64,000 nt of DNA from an uncultured Barnesiella sp. (GCA_944320015.1 CALUFO010000010.1:50208-114207), one strand, 5' to 3'. Shown: positions 16,223-25,323, numbered from the stretch's first letter. Program-made: numbers and translations. The notes: generated by a model not told the origin, from the letters alone.

Positions 16223-16903
16223 TTAATTCGTTTCAAAGCAATATCCGTATCCGAGACGGGTGACGATGTGCTTGCCGTATGCTCCGATCTTTTTCCTCAA
16301 GCGGGTGATATTGACATCGATAGTCCTGTCCAGCACATAGACCTCGTCGGTCCAAATTTTCGATAGGATTTCTTCCCGGGAGAACACTTGTCCCGGGTGA
16401 GAGAGGAGGAGCGACAATATCTCGAACTCTTTTTTGGTCAGCGGGAGTTCTTCGTTATCGATAAAGGCCCTCTTTTTAACCGGGTCGATATGGAGTTTCT
16501 CGAATTGCAAAATCTTGGGAGGCTCTTTTTCGGTCATTCGGCGTAGCACGGCTTTGACTCTGGCAATGACTTCGCGGATAGAAAATGGCTTCGATATATA
16601 GTCGTCGGCACCGATGTTGAACCCCATGAGTTTGTCGTCTTCGGTATCTTTGGCGGTGAGAAAAATAATGGGAATATGTTTCAGTTTCTCATCTTTACGC
16701 AGCAGGGAAGCCATTTTGAACCCATTTATTTCGCCCATCATAACGTCGAGCAGCAATAGGTTGTAATTGGCCAAATTCATTTGCAACGCCTCTTCTGCCG
16801 AGTTTGCCGTATCGACATCATAGCCCTCGATTTCGAGATTGAATTTCAGGATTTCGCATAAATCTTCTTCGTCGTCGACAACTAAAATCTTGTAATTAGC
16901 CAT
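16223..16903 (-). CDS. OmpR/PhoB-family response regulator
   Basis: 226 residues from ATG 16903 (MANYKILVVDDEEDLCEILK); upstream codons look non-coding. The receiver domain (about 1-120) has the acidic pair DDEED, the phosphorylatable Asp in LLLDVMMGEING (about residue 53), and K in LTAKD/SKPF. The C-terminal winged helix (about 130-226) has the OmpR pattern LTKKEFEILSLLLSHPGQVF and RTIDVNITRLRKKIG. It is paired with the kinase just downstream. A near -7 sequence TATTTTG lies about 30 nt upstream of the start. Target genes cannot be inferred. Confidence 0.95.
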   Translation of the reverse strand: MANYKILVVDDEEDLCEILKFNLEIEGYDVDTANSAEEALQMNLANYNLLLLDVMMGEINGFKMASLLRKDEKLKHIPIIFLTAKDTEDDKLMGFNIGADDYISKPFSIREVIARVKAVLRRMTEKEPPKILQFEKLHIDPVKKRAFIDNEELPLTKKEFEILSLLLSHPGQVFSREEILSKIWTDEVYVLDRTIDVNITRLRKKIGAYGKHIVTRLGYGYCFETN

Positions 16904-16976
16904 ACTTTTCGTTTTATATGATGTTGCAAAATAGAGAAACAAATATTTCAATGATATGACAAACCCTTTACTTTTT

Positions 16977-18701
16977 TTAATCTGTGTTGCTTTCTTGTTT
17001 CTGGAAACTCAACAGCAAGACAAAATCTTTCACATCGTTGCCTTTCCGGTCGCTTTTCAGTATGGGGTCGAATGTATAGCGTTTGCCATATTGCTCTTGT
17101 ATGTAATTGAAGTCCTGTTCGCCTACGAGCAAATATCCATCGTCCGGCATTTCGGTCTCGAAATTGACAACCCGGTCTTGCGCATAGAAATTGATGATGA
17201 AGAAGTGCAGCATATCCACCGATACATAAGAATGTATTTTCCCCTCGGGCACTGTCGCGATTACTTTCTCGGCAAATGGTTTCATCGATTTCGCATTCAA
17301 GATGGCGGGCAGCGTGGAGGCGTCTAACATCAATTGTATCCCGAAGAACAAAGCCACTACCGAGTAGATATAGCGGTTGTTATAGGCCAGATAGCGCTTG
17401 CTCTTGTATATATCGTAAATCAAGAGTACGATAAATATCGCCACGACGATAGAAATGACATTCCACGACTCGGATAGGGCTGTTATGTAGTAGTTCATGT
17501 CGTCGGGGAGAGAAGCCCGATAATTATCGAAAATACCGGTTTTGATCAGAATTAGCACGGTCAGCAGTAAGCACCCGACCGAAGCGATAAAAATCGAAAA
17601 TGCCCTCCACACGCGTGGCTTTTGCTTCAACAGGAAAAACATGTATTCGGCCAAGAAATAGGCGATGAAAGGATAAATAGGAAGAATATATACCGACCGT
17701 TTACTCTTGGGTATGCAGTAAAACACGAATATGAGAACGATAGAGAGCAGGCTGAACAACCTTGTTTTGTCCATGTGGGTGATATAATCTTTGAACCGCG
17801 ACCAATACTGTTTTACCGTGCCGTGTGGCTTTTTATATTTCAGGACGAATAGCGACATGACGACCAGCAGCGACCACGGCAACCACCCGGCAAGGGTGAT
17901 ATAAATGTAATAGACAACAGGCTGCTCGTGCGACTGGTATGACATTTTACCCAAAAAGCGGTCGAAGTTTTCCTCCATGACCAGTTGCAGGAATGCGTCG
18001 CCCCCTTGTTGGTAAGCGGCATAGTACCACAGGAATGGCAGCACACAGGAGAGTAGGGCAATGGGTATGATTTTATAGAGGGCTTTCCACAAGGATATTT
18101 TTTGAAGCAACAGAAATACCCCGAGAACGGCGCATGGCAAGATAATGCCCACAGGGCCCTTGGTCAATGTGGCGATACTCATGAAGAGAATTGCCCAAAC
18201 GGGAATGCCTCTTAAATGATGTTCCCACCATCGATATAGCTGCAATAAAGCCAGTACGATAAAGCAGGTGAGAACCATATCGACTCTCGATGCCATAGCG
18301 GCCCGGTGTACTTCAAATCCCGATATTAGCAAGAGCGAAGCGAGAAATGCGATGTCGTTGCGGCCTCGTTTGGCAAAAAACAGGAAACACATGAGTGTCA
18401 TTACAATGGCGGCCAATGCCGACGGGAGGCGCGATGTAAACTCGGTGACTTCTCCTGTCGGGAGCGATAATGCGGCGATGCACCAATGGAAGAAAGGCGG
18501 CTTGTAGGCAATGTCGCCACCGTTGTTTATCGGCAATATCCAATTGTCGTTTTGCAACATGCTCACAGCGACGATTGCTTCCCGGGGTTCGCCTTTGGTA
18601 TGGAAATTGGTCAATCCCAAATAGGGAATTATAGTCAATGCACTGATAATTAGGAGCAACAGAAACAGCGAAGTTTTAGAGCTTATTTTAGGAATGTTCA
18701 T
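16977..18701 (-). CDS. Glycosyltransferase family 39 (ArnT/PMT-like) membrane protein
   Basis: 574 residues. It is a polytopic GT39/GT83-type transferase with about 11-12 transmembrane segments in the first 430 residues and a periplasmic C-terminal domain. The first periplasmic loop carries the acidic motif FHTKGEPREAIVAVSML, where ArnT-like enzymes keep catalytic acidic residues. Such enzymes move a sugar from a polyprenyl-phosphate donor to lipid A, protein or another envelope acceptor. It is last in the TRIC-GtrA-GT2-GT39 unit, 12 bp after GT2. That gene could make the polyprenyl-phosphate sugar it uses. The acceptor is unknown. Confidence 0.87.
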   Translation of the reverse strand: MNIPKISSKTSLFLLLLIISALTIIPYLGLTNFHTKGEPREAIVAVSMLQNDNWILPINNGGDIAYKPPFFHWCIAALSLPTGEVTEFTSRLPSALAAIVMTLMCFLFFAKRGRNDIAFLASLLLISGFEVHRAAMASRVDMVLTCFIVLALLQLYRWWEHHLRGIPVWAILFMSIATLTKGPVGIILPCAVLGVFLLLQKISLWKALYKIIPIALLSCVLPFLWYYAAYQQGGDAFLQLVMEENFDRFLGKMSYQSHEQPVVYYIYITLAGWLPWSLLVVMSLFVLKYKKPHGTVKQYWSRFKDYITHMDKTRLFSLLSIVLIFVFYCIPKSKRSVYILPIYPFIAYFLAEYMFFLLKQKPRVWRAFSIFIASVGCLLLTVLILIKTGIFDNYRASLPDDMNYYITALSESWNVISIVVAIFIVLLIYDIYKSKRYLAYNNRYIYSVVALFFGIQLMLDASTLPAILNAKSMKPFAEKVIATVPEGKIHSYVSVDMLHFFIINFYAQDRVVNFETEMPDDGYLLVGEQDFNYIQEQYGKRYTFDPILKSDRKGNDVKDFVLLLSFQKQESNTD

Positions 18702-18713
18702 CGTGGAGCAGTC

Positions 18714-19667
18714 TTAAAGTGATTGGTTATTGTGATTGTCGAAATTGATTTTTTTATCGATAATATATTCGGGACGGTTTTTGGTCTCGTCGAAGATATT
18801 CCCGATATACTCGCCGAGAATACCTATCGTAAACAACTGTACCCCGCCTAAAAACACAATAGTTATAATGGTCGATGACCAACCGGGCACAATAGATTCT
18901 TTTCCCGAAAGGTGCATGATAAACACCCAAATGGCAAAAGCCAACGCAATGAAAATCGAGAGCGTGCCCAATGAAATAGCCAGTTTCAGCGGCTTTTTGG
19001 AAAAACCGAAGATGCCGGCCGACGCCAGCGCAAACATCTTTCGTATGGAATATTTCGTTTTACCGGCCGCCCGTTCGTTACGGTCGTAGTAGAACGGCAC
19101 TTGTTTGAATCCCATCCAGCTGAAAAGCCCGCGCAAGTATTTGTGTTTCTCGGGGAACTGTTTGAATGCTTCCAACACTTTGCGGTCGATAAGCCTGAAA
19201 TCACCGGTGTCGACCGGGAACGTGTAGTCCGATAGCGAGTTGAGCATGCGATAGTATATCTTGGCTGTAAATTTTTTCATGAATGTCTCGCCCTCTCGTT
19301 TGTTGCGCACGGCATACACGACATTGCAACCCTCTTTCAAGTAGGTCTCTATCATCAGAGGAATAACTTCGGGAGGGTCTTGTAAATCGACGTCTATAAT
19401 GATAGCGACATCGCCTGTACAGTGGTGCAGACCTGCGCTGACTGCGTTTTGATGCCCGAAATTTCGAGAAAACGATAAAACCTTCGTGTGGGAATCGGAT
19501 TGGGCAAAACCGAGCAATAGTTCTTCTGTGCGGTCTTTACTGCCATCGTTGATGAAAATGAGTTCATAATCGTATGGTGTACTGCCCATTACTTCGGAAA
19601 AACGACGATGGGATAGTGGTAAAACCTCTTCTTCGTTGTAGCAGGGAATGATAACCGATACTTTCAT
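18714..19667 (-). CDS. Glycosyltransferase family 2, polyprenyl-phosphate sugar synthase-like (GtrB/DPM1 type)
   Basis: 317 residues from ATG 19667, the codon before VSVIIPCYNEEEVLP; the longer frame overlaps gtrA and lacks support. The GT-A domain has the nucleotide-binding start, then DVDLQDPPEVIPLMI as the metal-binding DxD region. Two C-terminal transmembrane helices lie at about 235-300. This is the DPM1/GtrB/ArnC group that transfers a sugar from UDP or GDP to undecaprenyl phosphate at the inner membrane. It lies 11 bp after gtrA and 12 bp before the GT39 gene, supporting a three-step flip-and-transfer module. Confidence 0.9.
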   Translation of the reverse strand: MKVSVIIPCYNEEEVLPLSHRRFSEVMGSTPYDYELIFINDGSKDRTEELLLGFAQSDSHTKVLSFSRNFGHQNAVSAGLHHCTGDVAIIIDVDLQDPPEVIPLMIETYLKEGCNVVYAVRNKREGETFMKKFTAKIYYRMLNSLSDYTFPVDTGDFRLIDRKVLEAFKQFPEKHKYLRGLFSWMGFKQVPFYYDRNERAAGKTKYSIRKMFALASAGIFGFSKKPLKLAISLGTLSIFIALAFAIWVFIMHLSGKESIVPGWSSTIITIVFLGGVQLFTIGILGEYIGNIFDETKNRPEYIIDKKINFDNHNNQSL

Positions 19668-19678
19668 GGCATGAAGTT

Positions 19679-20086
19679 TTATTTTTTGAAGGTGATGCAT
19701 TTATTCAGTATAAAATTGCATAGCGTGTATATGACCATACTCAATAATTGAGCCCATGAATCGACGATATGCAGGCACTCTACCAAAACGAGCAACGACG
19801 CAAATTGAATACCGTAACATATCCCGAAACTGATTAAAAACAACAGCGCTTCGCGGATAAAGTTACTATTTAATTTTTTAAATACCCAAAGTTTGCTCCA
19901 AAAGAAACTGTTGATGACTCCCGCTATATACCCCGCCAAATTGGCAACTGTGTATTTTACCTGTAAAATTTCCTGTAATACAAAAATAACAATAAGGGTG
20001 ATAAGGGTATTTATGACACCGACAATACCAAAGCGAATGAGTTGCCCCAGAGTCTTTTTGTCGTATTTTTTTAATTTTTCGAACAT
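19679..20086 (-). CDS. GtrA family membrane protein
   Basis: 135 residues with four predicted membrane helices. It has the GtrA-family N-terminus QLIRFGIVGVINTLITLIV and FFWSKLWVFK in the middle. GtrA-like proteins are proposed to flip polyprenyl-phosphate sugars to the periplasmic face. That suits its place between the TRIC gene (9 bp upstream) and the GT2 gene (11 bp downstream). The basic, lysine-rich start MFEKLKKYDKKTLGQ is cytoplasmic by the positive-inside rule. A flippase role is inferred from the family, not shown by the sequence. Confidence 0.9.
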   Translation of the reverse strand: MFEKLKKYDKKTLGQLIRFGIVGVINTLITLIVIFVLQEILQVKYTVANLAGYIAGVINSFFWSKLWVFKKLNSNFIREALLFLISFGICYGIQFASLLVLVECLHIVDSWAQLLSMVIYTLCNFILNKCITFKK

Positions 20087-20095
20087 AGTGTAAAG

Positions 20096-20737
20096 TTATT
20101 CCGGTTTGGGCTTGGGAGTGTCGTTCGACTCGTCTTTCAGAGCCGGCAGAGACCAATGGAATTTTACCGCCAGCAACCGCACGGCAACTACCGATACGCC
20201 GCAAATGGATTGATTGGTGATGCTGCTGAATCCCAATTGATCACCTAAATAGAACATGAATCCTCCGGCCACACAAGCCAATGCGTAGATGTCTTTTCGG
20301 AACAAGAGCGGTTCTTCGTTGATGAGTATGTCGCGGATAATACTTCCCACCGAGCCGGTGATTGTTCCCATGACGATGGCGACCCAAAACGGGAATCCAA
20401 ACATGAGGGTCTTTTCTACACCGACTACGACAAACAGTGCCAGTCCAATTGTATCGAAAATGAAAAAAGTATTCTCGAGTTTTACCAAGTATTGTTTGAA
20501 GATAATTACAAAAACAAGCGCTACGGCGGTCACCGCGAGGTAGCTGCCGTTGATCATCCAAAACGGAGTGGCGTTGAGAAAGAGGTCGCGGGTTGTACCA
20601 CCCCCGATAGCCGTTACCAGTCCAACAGCATAGGCGCCGAACCAATCGAACCGTTTGGCGGCCGCCAAGCGAATGCCGCTGATAGCGAACGCCAATGTGC
20701 CCACAATCTCCAATATGGTGGCGAAAGTTGTATTCAT
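20096..20737 (-). CDS. TRIC-type cation channel family protein (YadS/UPF0126)
   Basis: 213 residues, seven hydrophobic segments. The duplicated UPF0126 motif is seen twice: GTLAFAISGIRLA with AIGGGTTRDLFLN, and GSVGSIIRDILINEEP. Bacterial homologues form trimeric cation channels related to the animal TRIC channels. It heads the unit that continues with gtrA, GT2 and GT39 at spacings of 9-12 bp. A functional link is not obvious, and co-transcription may only reflect gene packing. A -7 element TAACTTTG lies 20 nt before the start. Confidence 0.88.
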   Translation of the reverse strand: MNTTFATILEIVGTLAFAISGIRLAAAKRFDWFGAYAVGLVTAIGGGTTRDLFLNATPFWMINGSYLAVTAVALVFVIIFKQYLVKLENTFFIFDTIGLALFVVVGVEKTLMFGFPFWVAIVMGTITGSVGSIIRDILINEEPLLFRKDIYALACVAGGFMFYLGDQLGFSSITNQSICGVSVVAVRLLAVKFHWSLPALKDESNDTPKPKPE

Positions 20738-20757
20738 AATCTTTCTTATAATCGTGC

Positions 20758-20765
20758 AAAGTTAC
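20758..20765 (-). promoter_or_regulatory. Promoter -7 element of the TRIC-gtrA-GT2-GT39 unit
   Basis: The minus-strand sequence TAACTTTG is a full TAnnTTTG match, 20 nt upstream of the ATG at 20737. No clear -33 element. Confidence 0.6.
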
Positions 20766-20857
20766 TATTTTTTATGATAAATATCCGTTCAGGTTTTATT
20801 TTTGGAGACGGTATGTTTTTGTCGCACTTGTAAAGTTTTTTTATGAGAATAAAAGTT

Positions 20858-20865
20858 TACCTTTG
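20858..20865 (+). promoter_or_regulatory. Promoter -7 element of the GHL10 gene (decides the start codon)
   Basis: TACCTTTG is a full TAnnTTTG match. If used, transcription begins near 20870, downstream of the first possible ATG at 20843. That leaves ATG 20885 as the working start, 19 nt after the element. Confidence 0.5.
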
Positions 20866-20884
20866 TCTGATGAATGTTTTTTTG

Positions 20885-22354
20885 ATGAGAAAGCGCCTGT
20901 TTATATTCTTTTCGGCTTGTTTTATAGCTATTTCGGCCTTTTCGTTATCTCCGAAATATGAGATGAGGGCGGTATGGCTCACTACGAACTGGGGATTGGA
21001 CTGGCCTTCTCGTCCCATACGGACGGCAGACGATGTTTCTTTGCAGAAAAAAGAATTGACCGATATTCTCGACCGGTTGCAGGCGATAGGAATCAATATG
21101 GTTTTTTTTCAAGCCCGCATTCGGGGAGAGGTATTTTATGCCTCGCAATATGAACCGTGGGCAATGGTTTTAAGCCGTGGGCAGAATCCGGGATATGACC
21201 CTCTCGCCTTTGTGATAGACGAGTGCCATAAACGGGCGATGGAATGTCATGCGTGGATAGTCTCTTATCCGGTGGGGACGACCCGGTGGGTAAGGCGGCA
21301 AGGCAAGGCCTCGGTGGTCGCTCGTCATAGGTCGTGGTGTAAACAGTCTTCGGGGGAATGGTTCTTGGATCCGGGGAATCCCTCGGTAAAGGCCTATTTG
21401 GTCGATTTGGTCAAGGAAATAGTGTCGGGCTACGATATAGATGGGATACATTTGGATTATATCCGCTACCCCGACCGGGCCGAGAAATTTCCCGATACCG
21501 ATTCTTTCAGAAAGTGGGGCGACGGGGCGACCGATTTGTCCCGTTGGCGGGAAAATAATATCACATCGACGGTTTTTGTCATTTATGACGAGGTGAAGCG
21601 ATTGAAGCCGTGGGTAAAAGTGAGCAGTTCTCCTTTGGGCAGATATGCTTCGTTACCGGGATTCCCTGCCGAGTGGAGCTGCATGGAGGCGGTTTGTCAA
21701 AATCCCAAATTGTGGCTACGGGAAGGAAAGCACGATTTCATCGTTCCCATGATGTATTTCAGCGAGGAGAATTTTTACCCGTTCTTGCGCGATTGGTCGG
21801 CCTCGTGTCCTGCGGGACGTGTAGCCTGTGGGTTGGGCGTTTACCGATTGGATAAGAACAACGGCGGTTGGCCTTTGCGTGAAATGCAGCGGCAAATCGA
21901 GGCAACCCGGCGGCAGGGGGTAGGACAGGCCTATTTCAGATATGAAAATCTCTATCGTCACACCGGACTGGCTCAATGGTTGAGCTCGTGGTTCTATCGA
22001 AATCCGGCGTTACCCCCTCGTTGCGCCTCTTCGCCTGTGCGGCACATCGATTCTCCCGGCAACTTTTGCGTCGAAACAGGAACAGGAGTCTCCGAATTGT
22101 CATGGAGTCCTGTCTACGATGCGTTTTGTTATGTGTTGTATGCGGCCGACGATACGTTGGATATAGCGTCGGGAGAACAGATTGTCGCCGTGTTGCCCCA
22201 AGAGCGGTCCTTCTGTATTTTGCCAGAGTCGCATCGATATTATGCCGTAACCGCCCGCGACAGATATGGCAATGAAAGCAGCCCTGCCGTATGGGAGGAG
22301 CGGCGAATAGAGTTGGATAAATATAAAATCGTATTACAATCAATAAAAGAATAG
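20885..22354 (+). CDS. Family 10-like glycosyl hydrolase (GHL10/DUF187), exported
   Basis: 489 residues from ATG 20885, which gives a clean signal peptide (MRKRLFIFFSACFIAISAFS). In-frame ATGs at 20843 and 20870 would precede or sit on the promoter element. The (beta/alpha)8 domain has EMRAVWLTTNWGLDWPSR at the start and VSGYDIDGIHLDYIRYPD (about residue 195) as the likely active-site strand. Further family motifs are FIVPMMYFSEENFYPFL and GQAYFRYENL. The last 120 residues look like a beta-sandwich. This family acts on envelope or peptidoglycan-linked glycans in some bacteria; the substrate here is unknown. manA starts 6 bp downstream. Confidence 0.88.
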   Translation: MRKRLFIFFSACFIAISAFSLSPKYEMRAVWLTTNWGLDWPSRPIRTADDVSLQKKELTDILDRLQAIGINMVFFQARIRGEVFYASQYEPWAMVLSRGQNPGYDPLAFVIDECHKRAMECHAWIVSYPVGTTRWVRRQGKASVVARHRSWCKQSSGEWFLDPGNPSVKAYLVDLVKEIVSGYDIDGIHLDYIRYPDRAEKFPDTDSFRKWGDGATDLSRWRENNITSTVFVIYDEVKRLKPWVKVSSSPLGRYASLPGFPAEWSCMEAVCQNPKLWLREGKHDFIVPMMYFSEENFYPFLRDWSASCPAGRVACGLGVYRLDKNNGGWPLREMQRQIEATRRQGVGQAYFRYENLYRHTGLAQWLSSWFYRNPALPPRCASSPVRHIDSPGNFCVETGTGVSELSWSPVYDAFCYVLYAADDTLDIASGEQIVAVLPQERSFCILPESHRYYAVTARDRYGNESSPAVWEERRIELDKYKIVLQSIKE

Positions 22355-22360
22355 AGAGTT

Positions 22361-23341
22361 ATGTATCCTTTGAAATTTGAAGACATTCTCAGACCCATGA
22401 TTTGGGGAGGAGAAGAAATTAGTCGATTCAAACAATTGCCCGAGATTCATGCCGGAATAGGAGAGAGTTGGGAAATCTCGCAAGTAGGCGAAAGAATATC
22501 GGTGGTTAGTGAAGGCGCCGACAAGGGGATAACCATCACGGAGTTGGTTAAACGCGACGGCGCCGCCTTGCTGGGCAATCATGTGGCTGCCCGTTATGGG
22601 GAACAGTTCCCGCTGTTGATAAAGTTTATCGATGCTCATGACAACCTTTCCATTCAAGTTCACCCCGGAGACGAAGTGGCAATGGCTCGGCACAATTCGT
22701 TCGGGAAAACCGAGATGTGGTATGTAATCGATGCCAAACCGGGGTCGGGGCTCTATTCGGGATTTTCGCAACAAATCACACCCGAGGAGTATGTCGAGCG
22801 TATCAAAAACAACACGATTACCGAGGTGCTGCAATTTCACGAGGTGAAGAGCGGCGATGTCTTCTTTTTGCCGGCCGGTCGTATCCATGCCATTTGCGAG
22901 GGGATATTGATAGCCGAGATACAGCAAAGTTCCGATATTACTTATCGCATCTATGATTATGACCGCCGCGACGCACAGGGCAATCCTCGGGAGTTGCATG
23001 TGGAGCAGTCGATTGCCGCAGTCGATTTTAAGATGTACGACAATTTGCGCACCCAGTATGAGGCTCGTAACAACGATGCCGTTACTTTGGTGAAATGTCC
23101 CTATTTCGAAACCAATTTGATAGAAGTGGACCGGAGCGTGAAACGTCCGGTGGCGGCTCACGACTCGTTTGTAATCTACATGTGCATGGGCGGTAAAATC
23201 CGTTTGACCGACAACAATGGATACACCATTTCGTTGCATCAGGGACAAACGGTTTTGATACCGGCGTCGCTCGAGAGCGTAACCATCGAAGCCGAGTCGC
23301 CTGCTAAATTGCTCGAATGCTATATTCCTGCTCAAGGATAA
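22361..23341 (+). CDS. manA: Mannose-6-phosphate isomerase, class I
   Basis: 326 residues, the length of the short type I enzymes of Bacteroidota and Bacillus. The cupin metal-site motifs are present: DNLSIQVHPGDE (about 89-100) and KSGDVFFLPAGRIHAICEG (about 162-180). The N-terminus FEDILRPMIWGGEEI is also diagnostic. It converts mannose-6-phosphate to fructose-6-phosphate with zinc in the cytoplasm, feeding GDP-mannose synthesis or mannose catabolism. It follows the GHL10 gene by 6 bp and is terminated by the strong hairpin at 23353-23396. Confidence 0.94.
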   Translation: MYPLKFEDILRPMIWGGEEISRFKQLPEIHAGIGESWEISQVGERISVVSEGADKGITITELVKRDGAALLGNHVAARYGEQFPLLIKFIDAHDNLSIQVHPGDEVAMARHNSFGKTEMWYVIDAKPGSGLYSGFSQQITPEEYVERIKNNTITEVLQFHEVKSGDVFFLPAGRIHAICEGILIAEIQQSSDITYRIYDYDRRDAQGNPRELHVEQSIAAVDFKMYDNLRTQYEARNNDAVTLVKCPYFETNLIEVDRSVKRPVAAHDSFVIYMCMGGKIRLTDNNGYTISLHQGQTVLIPASLESVTIEAESPAKLLECYIPAQG

Positions 23342-23352
23342 TGCTGCGAAGG

Positions 23353-23396
23353 TTGTATAAAAAAAGCCGAGGTGTTCCCCGGCTTTTTTTATACAA
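23353..23396. terminator. Bidirectional intrinsic terminator between manA and nth
   Basis: A perfect 17-bp stem has arms TTGTATAAAAAAAGCCG (23353-23369) and CGGCTTTTTTTATACAA (23380-23396), with two more pairs inside. Seven-base A and T runs let it work for both convergent genes. It lies 12 nt after the manA stop codon. Confidence 0.92.
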
Positions 23397-23409
23397 TGTG
23401 GTTTTATTC

Positions 23410-24060
23410 TCATTCTTGGGTTTTACCGTTGCGGTTATAATATTTGCAGTATTGGCGTATGCCGCACTCCATACAGTTGGGCTTACGGGCCATGCACACA
23501 TAACGGCCGTGCAAAATGAGCCAATGGTGGGCGATGGAGAGCAGATGCCCCGGTATGTTCTTGACCAGCGTCTTCTCGGTTTCGAGAGGGGTTTTCGAGT
23601 TGTTGGTGAGACCTATGCGGTTGGATACCCGAAACACATGGGTGTCGACCGCTATGGCCTCTTTGTGGAAAACGACCGAAGCGATTACATTGGCTGTCTT
23701 GCGTCCCACTCCGGGAAGTTTTTGCAAGTCGTTTACCTCCGACGGGACTTCGCCGCCGAATTTTTCGAGAAGCATACGGGCCATGCCCACCAAATGTTTC
23801 GATTTATTGTTGGGATACGACACGCTTTTGATGTAAGGGAATACCTCTTCGGGAGTGGCGTTTGCCAAGTCTTGCGGAGAAGGGAAGGCTTCGAACAGAG
23901 CCGGAGTAATCATGTTCACACGCTTATCGGTGCATTGAGCCGATAGAATGACGGCAACGAGCAACTGGAACGGGTCTTTGTAATGTAGTTCGGTCTCGGC
24001 CACAGGCCGATTCTCTTGGAACCACCGTATCACGTTTTCGTATCGCTCCTTTGTAGTCAT
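23410..24060 (-). CDS. nth: Endonuclease III (DNA glycosylase/AP lyase)
   Basis: 216 residues, the normal size. The helix-hairpin-helix LPGVGRKTANVIASVV (about 117-132) holds the catalytic Lys. The catalytic Asp is in AVDTHVFRVSNRIGL. The [4Fe-4S] site C-x6-C-x2-C-x5-C is complete at the C-terminus (CMARKPNCMECGIRQYC). It removes oxidised pyrimidines in base-excision repair. It lies 89 bp after pheS on the same strand and may share its transcript. The start ATG at 24060 agrees with the family N-terminus (ERYENVIRWFQENRP). Confidence 0.96.
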   Translation of the reverse strand: MTTKERYENVIRWFQENRPVAETELHYKDPFQLLVAVILSAQCTDKRVNMITPALFEAFPSPQDLANATPEEVFPYIKSVSYPNNKSKHLVGMARMLLEKFGGEVPSEVNDLQKLPGVGRKTANVIASVVFHKEAIAVDTHVFRVSNRIGLTNNSKTPLETEKTLVKNIPGHLLSIAHHWLILHGRYVCMARKPNCMECGIRQYCKYYNRNGKTQE

Positions 24061-24149
24061 ATCAATCCAATAGCTTTAAACCGTGTAGGTACTGCCTTTT
24101 GTATGAAAGGACAGCCGAATATGGCGGCTATACCTTTTTACCTTTTTAC

Positions 24150-25169
24150 TTAGTGTGCCGATTCGAATTCTTTGAGGAAACGCACATCGTTCTCCGAGAA
24201 CATACGCAGGTCTTTCACCTTGTATTTGAGGTTGGTAACCCGCTCGATGCCCATGCCCAAAGCATATCCGCTATATACTTTGCTGTCGATGCCGCAGGCG
24301 TCGAGCACATTGGGATCGACCATGCCGCAGCCCAGAATCTCTACCCAACCGGTATGCTTGCAGAAGGCACAGCCTTTACCCCCGCAAATGTTGCACGAGA
24401 TGTCCATCTCGGCCGACGGTTCGGTGAAGGGGAAGTAGGAGGGGCGCAACCGTATTTGTGTTTCGCTTCCAAACATTTCTTTGGCAAAATAGAGCAACGC
24501 TTGTTTCAAGTCGGCAAACGACACGTCCTTGTCGATGTAGAGCGCCTCTACTTGGTGGAAGAAGCAGTGAGCCCGATATGAAATAGCTTCGTTGCGATAT
24601 ACACGTCCCGGACAGATAATGCGGATAGGGGGTTGTGCGTGCTCCATTGTGCGGGTTTGCACCGACGAAGTGTGGGTGCGGAGCAGAATATCGGGTGACC
24701 GCTGTATGAAAAATGTATCTTGCATATCGCGGGCGGGGTGGTCTTCGGCGAAATTCAAGGCCGAGAACACATGCCAGTCGTCCTCGATTTCGGGGCCTTC
24801 GGCAATAGAGAAGCCCAAGCGGGCAAAAATATCGCATATTTCATTTTTCACCAGCGAGAGGGGGTGCCTCGAACCCAGAGGTATGGGGTAGGCCGTGCGG
24901 GTTAAATCGAGTTGTTGTTCGTCGCAGTGGCGGTCTGCAAACTCATTTTTCAATTGATTGATTCTTTCGGTAGCGAGTTCTTTCAATTCGTTCAACTGTT
25001 TCCCTACCTCCCTTTTTTGGTCGGCGGCCACGTTTCTGAAATCGTTGAACAGTTGCGAAATTTCACCTTTTTTACTAAGGTATTTGATTCGTATATTTTC
25101 TAAGTCTTCTGATTTAGAAACTTTTAATGCCTCTATCTCTGCTTTGATGCGTTGGATTTTCTCAATCAT
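24150..25169 (-). CDS. pheS: Phenylalanine--tRNA ligase alpha subunit
   Basis: 339 residues from ATG 25169 (MIEKIQRIKAEIEALK); the longer frame overlaps the promoter. An N-terminal coiled coil (about 1-85) is followed by the class II catalytic core: GPEIEDDWHVFSALNFAEDH, RNEAISYRAHCFFHQVE, and GCGMVDPNVL with GMGIERVTNLKYKVKDLR as motif 3. A CNICGGKGCAFCKHTGW cysteine cluster typical of this branch precedes motif 3. It charges tRNA-Phe together with PheT. pheT is not in the window, so the subunits are encoded apart, as in other Bacteroidota. Confidence 0.96.
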   Translation of the reverse strand: MIEKIQRIKAEIEALKVSKSEDLENIRIKYLSKKGEISQLFNDFRNVAADQKREVGKQLNELKELATERINQLKNEFADRHCDEQQLDLTRTAYPIPLGSRHPLSLVKNEICDIFARLGFSIAEGPEIEDDWHVFSALNFAEDHPARDMQDTFFIQRSPDILLRTHTSSVQTRTMEHAQPPIRIICPGRVYRNEAISYRAHCFFHQVEALYIDKDVSFADLKQALLYFAKEMFGSETQIRLRPSYFPFTEPSAEMDISCNICGGKGCAFCKHTGWVEILGCGMVDPNVLDACGIDSKVYSGYALGMGIERVTNLKYKVKDLRMFSENDVRFLKEFESAH

Positions 25170-25196
25170 GTCGGTGTAATTTCTATATTCGAAATG

Positions 25197-25204
25197 CAAA
25201 TTTA
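25197..25204 (-). promoter_or_regulatory. Promoter -7 element of pheS
   Basis: The minus-strand sequence TAAATTTG matches TAnnTTTG, 27 nt before the ATG at 25169. It supports the shorter pheS start. Confidence 0.55.
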
Positions 25205-25299
25205 GTAATAATTGGTGTTTTGCCGGGTGGATTTTCGAGAAATATTTTTCGTGGATGAATAAAAAAGCGCATTTTCTCGGGGAAATAGTTCTTTATTGT

Positions 25300-25307
25300 T
25301 ATTTTTG
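25300..25307 (+). promoter_or_regulatory. Promoter -7 element of tilS
   Basis: TATTTTTG is a full TAnnTTTG match, 16 nt before the tilS ATG at 25324. It is divergent from the pheS promoter about 95 bp away. Confidence 0.6.
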
Positions 25308-25323
25308 TTACGAGTTTTAAGCA

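Noticed and set aside
20843..20884. Earlier ATG (20843) as the start of the GHL10 gene
   Set aside because: A full -7 element lies at 20858-20865, after this ATG, and the signal peptide begins cleanly at 20885. Kept as an alternative only.
22340..23413. Minus-strand open frame of 357 codons
   Set aside because: Antisense to manA, which carries complete metal-site motifs. It would also run through the manA-nth terminator.
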